The notes under the pieces: model-generated | The model's input: only the letters and a program-made list of their open reading frames with translations | Databases searched by the model: none | What the model was told of the DNA's origin: nothing | Part shown: one piece after another, positions 60,221 to 64,000 of the stretch | Layout of the letters: each line of letters starts with the position of its first letter | Position numbering within the stretch: the stretch's first letter is position 1 | Translations under genes and position numbers: made by a program | NCBI RefSeq assembly: GCF_025351295.1 | Contig: NZ_JANXWD010000012.1 | Location: 1 to 64,000 of the forward strand | Direction: 5' to 3' | Origin: Phenylobacterium sp. | GTDB lineage: Bacteria > Pseudomonadota > Alphaproteobacteria > Caulobacterales > Caulobacteraceae | DNA: 64,000 nucleotides

Positions 60221-60236
60221 TGTGTATTAATACACA
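60221..60236. promoter_or_regulatory. 16-bp perfect palindrome at hicA start (candidate HicB operator)
   Basis: TGTGTATTAATACACA, last base is the A of the ATG. Confidence 0.75.
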
Positions 60237-60418
60237 TGGATAGTCGGGGCGTTATCAGGGCCCTTCATGCCGCCGGCTGGTACGAAGTCGGCCAAATGGG
60301 TTCCCACAAGCAGTTTCGTCACGACGCGAAGCCTGGCCGGGTGACGGTCCCGCATCCGAAGCGGGACATTCCCCTGGGCACGCTTCGCTCTATGGAGAAG
60401 CAGGCCGATCGAAGTTGA
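60236..60418 (+). CDS. hicA: type II toxin HicA
   Basis: GVIRALHAAGWYEVGQMGSHKQFRH...VTVPHPKRDIPLGTLRSM. Confidence 0.93.
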   Translation: MDSRGVIRALHAAGWYEVGQMGSHKQFRHDAKPGRVTVPHPKRDIPLGTLRSMEKQADRS

Positions 60419-60425
60419 GGTAGCC

Positions 60426-60821
60426 ATGGCCAACTATATCGCCCTGATCCACAAGGACGCCGACAGCGACTACGGCGTATCTTTTCCCGATTTCCCCGGC
60501 TGCGTTTCGGCCGGCGCGACCCTGGACGAGGCCCGCGCCATGGCCGCCGAGGCCCTGGCCCTGCATGTCGAGGGAATGAGCGAAGACGGGGAAGCCGTGC
60601 CGGAGCCCTCTTCGCTTGAAGCGGTGATGCGCGATCCGGACAGCCGTGACGGCGTTGCGATCCTCGTCGATCTGCCGGTGACGGCGGCCAAGGTCGTTCG
60701 GATCAACATCACGATCCCCGAGGATGACCTGCGGCTGATCGATCGGTTCGCGGAGACCCACGGGTTCACTCGGTCCGGCTTCCTGGTGTCCGCGGCGAAG
60801 AAGGCGGTCCTGGCCGCCTGA
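60426..60821 (+). CDS. hicB: type II antitoxin HicB
   Basis: YIALIHKDADSDYGVSFPDFPGCVSAGATLDEA plus C-terminal RHH-like segment. Confidence 0.93.
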   Translation: MANYIALIHKDADSDYGVSFPDFPGCVSAGATLDEARAMAAEALALHVEGMSEDGEAVPEPSSLEAVMRDPDSRDGVAILVDLPVTAAKVVRINITIPEDDLRLIDRFAETHGFTRSGFLVSAAKKAVLAA

Positions 60822-60931
60822 CAGACCGCGGCTATCGACGACTCCGGCGCTGCCAGCCGGCCATGATGCTTTTTGGCTAGGCTTCCGCCGCGCCGGCCTG
60901 TCACGATGGGCGAAAGCCAGGGAGGCGCGAG

Positions 60932-62074
60932 ATGGCCGACGGTTCGGTGCAAGGGTTGACGCAGGACCGCTACGAGGCGGCGCGGACCCAGTTCGAGGAA
61001 AACCTCAGCAAGGGCGAGGACATCGGGGCCTCGTTCTGCGCCACGGTGGAGGGCGAGACGGTCGTCGACCTCTGGGGCGGCTACGCGGACCCCGCCAAGA
61101 CCCGGGCCTGGGAACGCGACACCATCGTCAACGTCTATTCGACGACCAAGACCATGACGGCGCTGACGGCGCTGCTGATCGCCGACCGCGGCGACCTGGA
61201 CTTCGATGCGCCGGTCGCCCGGTACTGGCCGGAGTTCGCGGCGAACGGGAAGGCCGACATCAAGGTCAGCCACCTGATGAGCCATTCGGCGGGCCTCTCC
61301 GGCTGGAAGGAACCGATCACCACCGAGGACCTCTACGACTGGGAGAAGGCCACCAGCCTGCTCGCCGCCCAGGCGCCGTTCTGGGAGGCCGGCACGGCGC
61401 CCGGCTACCACGCGCTGACCCAGGGCTATCTGGTAGGCGAGGTGGTCCGGCGGATCACCGGTAAGTCGCTGGGGACGGTGTTCCGCGAGGAGATCGCGGA
61501 GCCGCTCGGCGCGGACTTCCACATTGGCCTGCCGGCCTCGGAGGACCACCGCGTCGCCGAACTCCTGCCCCCACCGCCCGGCGGCGGCGCCGCCGACATG
61601 CGCAACCAGACTGAACTGATGCGCAACATGTCCAACAACCCCGGCATCGACGTCTCCGCCACCAAGACCCGCGGCTGGCGCGGCGCCGAGATCCCGGCGG
61701 CTGGCGGCACGGGCAATGCGCGCTCGGTGGCCGAGATCCATACGATCCTGGCCAATGGCGGCGTGGCGAACGGCAAGCGCTTCATGTCCGAGGCCGGCTG
61801 CCGCAAGGCGCTGGAGCTGCAGGTCGAGGGGCGCGACCTGATCCTGGACGTTCCCGCGCGGTTCGGCCTGGGCTTCGGCCTGCCGGGCGTCCTGCCGCTG
61901 CCCAATCCCAACTCCATGTACTGGGGCGGCTACGGCGGATCGCTGATCATCATCGACATGGATGCCCGCACGACCTTCGCCTACGTGATGAACAAGATGA
62001 TGCCCACGACCATGGGCGACATGCGCGCCCTGGGGCTGGCCATGGCCATGTGGACGGCGATGGGGACGATCTAA
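60932..62074 (+). CDS. serine hydrolase / class C beta-lactamase-like esterase
   Basis: SxxK motif YSTTKTMTALTALLIADRG, SAGLSGW. Confidence 0.9.
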   Translation: MADGSVQGLTQDRYEAARTQFEENLSKGEDIGASFCATVEGETVVDLWGGYADPAKTRAWERDTIVNVYSTTKTMTALTALLIADRGDLDFDAPVARYWPEFAANGKADIKVSHLMSHSAGLSGWKEPITTEDLYDWEKATSLLAAQAPFWEAGTAPGYHALTQGYLVGEVVRRITGKSLGTVFREEIAEPLGADFHIGLPASEDHRVAELLPPPPGGGAADMRNQTELMRNMSNNPGIDVSATKTRGWRGAEIPAAGGTGNARSVAEIHTILANGGVANGKRFMSEAGCRKALELQVEGRDLILDVPARFGLGFGLPGVLPLPNPNSMYWGGYGGSLIIIDMDARTTFAYVMNKMMPTTMGDMRALGLAMAMWTAMGTI

Positions 62075-62077
62075 CGC

Positions 62078-62275
62078 CTCCTCTCCCCCGGCTAAGCCGA
62101 GAGGGAGAGGGTACGGAGAGGGCCGGCGCGTGAAACGTGATCCGCCATTGGTCCAGCCAGGGCCCCGTCACGCCGCCGCGGCGGGCCCTCGCATCACCGA
62201 CGGGAGAGACTTCGAAGCCCAGCCGGCCCTCTTCCTACCCTCTCCCTCTCTCGCTGCGCTCGGGGGAGAGGAGCG
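62078..62275. repeat. REP-like inverted arms flanking about 120 bp
   Basis: ctctcccccggctaagccgagagggagagggta ... taccctctccctctctcgctgcgctcgggggagag. Confidence 0.65.
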
Positions 62276-62386
62276 CTACCCGAAGGCGGGCCAGGTCGTA
62301 GAACCTCGCCGCGACCAGGCCGGAGGCGGGCAGGGCGATCACCCAGGCCCGGACGATGCTGGAGGCCACGTTCCAGCGCGCCGCCG

Positions 62387-62426
62387 AAGTCATCGAACCG
62401 TCATGCAACCTTCGCCGAAGTGTCAC
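62387..62426 (+). promoter_or_regulatory. PHO box array upstream of pstC
   Basis: AAGTCAT-cgaa-CCGTCAT-gcaa-CCTTCGC-cgaa-GTGTCAC, heptamers every 11 bp. Confidence 0.7.
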
Positions 62427-62501
62427 GCGGCCCCGATAGAGCGTGCTCAGGATCGCCGGGTTCGAGGGGTAGCGCGTGTTCTGCAAGCTTGAGATGAGCC
62501 G

Positions 62502-63464
62502 ATGACCGCGATCGCCGACATCGATGTCGCCGCGGCTCCGCGCTCCGCCCGCGGCGCGACCCTGGACCGGGCGTTCGAGATCCTCTGCTTCTCGGCCGCC
62601 ACCTTCCTGCTGACAGCCCTGGGCGGGATCGTGATCTCGCTGGTGATCGGCGGCTGGCCGGCGATCGCGAAGTTCGGCCCGGCCTTCCTGATCAGCGCCG
62701 AGTGGGACCCCGTGCAGGAGGTCTATGGCGCCGCCGGCGCGGTGACCGGCACCCTGATAACCGCGGCCCTGGCGCTGGCCTTCGCGGTGCCGCTGTCGTT
62801 CGCCATCGCCATCTTCCTGGTCGAGCTTTGCCCGCCGATCCTGCGGCGGCCGATCGGCACCGCGGTGGAGCTTCTGGCGGGCATTCCCTCCATCGTCTAC
62901 GGCATGTGGGGCCTGTTCGTCTTCGCGCCCTGGTTCGCCCAGCACATCCAGGTGCCGATCATGATGTCGGCCAAGCCGGGCAGCCTGCTCGCGACCCTGA
63001 CCAGCGGCATCCCCAACGGCTCCGGCATCTTCACCGCCTCGGTGATCCTGGCGATCATGGTGCTGCCGTTCATCGCCGCGACCATGCGCGAACTGCTCAA
63101 CACCATCCCGCCGACGGTGCGCGAGAGCGCCTATGGCCTGGGGTCCACCACCTTCGAGGTGATCCGCAAGGTCAGCCTGCCCTATGTGCGCACCGGCGCC
63201 ATCGGGGCGGTTATGCTGGGCCTGGGCCGGGCGCTGGGCGAGACGATGGCGGTGACCTTCGTGATCGGCAACAGCCACGGTTTCCCGACCTCGCTGTTCG
63301 CGCCGGGATCGACCATCGCGTCGACCATCGCCAACGAATTCACCGAGGCCACCGGGGCGCTGCACGTGTCCTCGCTGATCCTGCTGGGTCTCGTGCTGTT
63401 CATCATCACCTTCGCGGTCCTGGCCATGGCCCGGCTGCTGATCGGACGGCAGGCGAACCTATGA
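62502..63464 (+). CDS. pstC: phosphate ABC transporter permease PstC
   Basis: ELLAGIPSIVYGMWGLFVFAP, GLGRALGETMAVTFVIGN. Confidence 0.95.
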   Translation: MTAIADIDVAAAPRSARGATLDRAFEILCFSAATFLLTALGGIVISLVIGGWPAIAKFGPAFLISAEWDPVQEVYGAAGAVTGTLITAALALAFAVPLSFAIAIFLVELCPPILRRPIGTAVELLAGIPSIVYGMWGLFVFAPWFAQHIQVPIMMSAKPGSLLATLTSGIPNGSGIFTASVILAIMVLPFIAATMRELLNTIPPTVRESAYGLGSTTFEVIRKVSLPYVRTGAIGAVMLGLGRALGETMAVTFVIGNSHGFPTSLFAPGSTIASTIANEFTEATGALHVSSLILLGLVLFIITFAVLAMARLLIGRQANL

Positions 63465-64000
63465 GCATGGCCAACGCCGCCCCGCGCCTGTCGCGCCGCC
63501 TGGGCGAGATCGCCTTCCTGGCCTTCTGCTGGATCGCGACCGGGATTGCCCTGGTCGCCCTGACCGCGATCCTCTGGGCGCTGGTGAAGCAGGGCGGGGG
63601 TGGGTTCTTCAAGCCGAACGGCGGGGGGATCGACCTCAACATCTTCACCAAGTCCACCCCGGCGCCGGGCAACGAGGGCGGATTGCTGAACGCCATCCTG
63701 GGCTCGCTCATGATGTGCACGCTGGCGATGCTGGGCGCGGTTAGCGTGGGCGTGCTGGCCGGCACCTGGCTGTCGGAGTTCGCTCGCGAGAGCCGCTACG
63801 GCAAGGTGGTGCGGTTCCTGAACGACGTGCTGCTGTCGGCGCCGTCGATCCTGGTCGGCCTGTTCGTGTACGAGATCCTGGTCGCGCCGCTGAAGGGCTT
63901 CTCCGGCCTGGCCGGCGCCGTCGCGTTGGGCCTGATCGCCGCGCCGGTGATCACCCGGACCACCGAGGATGTGCTGCGCCTGCAGCCGGTCGCGCTGCGC
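63461..64000 (+). CDS. pstA: phosphate ABC transporter permease PstA (truncated by window end)
   Basis: ATGA overlap with pstC; LLSAPSILVGLFVYEILV. Confidence 0.9.
   Translation, partial: MSMANAAPRLSRRLGEIAFLAFCWIATGIALVALTAILWALVKQGGGGFFKPNGGGIDLNIFTKSTPAPGNEGGLLNAILGSLMMCTLAMLGAVSVGVLAGTWLSEFARESRYGKVVRFLNDVLLSAPSILVGLFVYEILVAPLKGFSGLAGAVALGLIAAPVITRTTEDVLRLQPVALR

Overview
GC-rich alphaproteobacterial chromosomal segment, most like Caulobacteraceae (Caulobacter/Phenylobacterium-type) by gene content and order; this placement is inferred from memory, not computed. Housekeeping blocks include ssb, gyrA, coaD, two cyclophilins, queA-tgt, tRNA-Lys(UUU), gdhA, ccmFGHI and phoR-phoU-phoB with dispersed pstS/pstC/pstA. 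Three accessory blocks stand out. (1) A minus-strand two-partner-secretion cluster at about 15.0-26.1 kb: TpsB, TpsA, an exported TPR-CHAT protease-like protein with intact His/Cys, a glycosyltransferase and a small exported protein. (2) A plus-strand operon at 26.2-35.5 kb: pentaheme-type cytochrome with a CX4CH site, tandem GlcG/HbpS-like lipoprotein, outer-membrane beta-barrel, and a decaheme cytochrome fused to an LVIVD-like propeller. It looks like a non-canonical porin-cytochrome conduit. (3) A minus-strand three-gene redox module at 43.8-49.0 kb: FAD oxidoreductase + 2 cNMP-binding domains + four-cluster ferredoxin in one protein, a HX13H/HX13H cytochrome b, and an FHA-TM-decaheme cytochrome c. 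This suggests a signal-gated electron-transfer complex. Between (2) and (3) lies a CHASE2 nucleotide cyclase/CpdA-like phosphodiesterase pair. Fine-scale signals include a LexA-type SOS box at ssb, PHO-box heptamer arrays at three loci, a 30-bp alternating Y-R tract upstream of gyrA, a perfect palindrome at hicA, G8/C9 tracts in two adjacent surface-protein genes, and a probable non-canonical ATC start for phoB. All domain names are assigned by eye from motifs; no searches were run.
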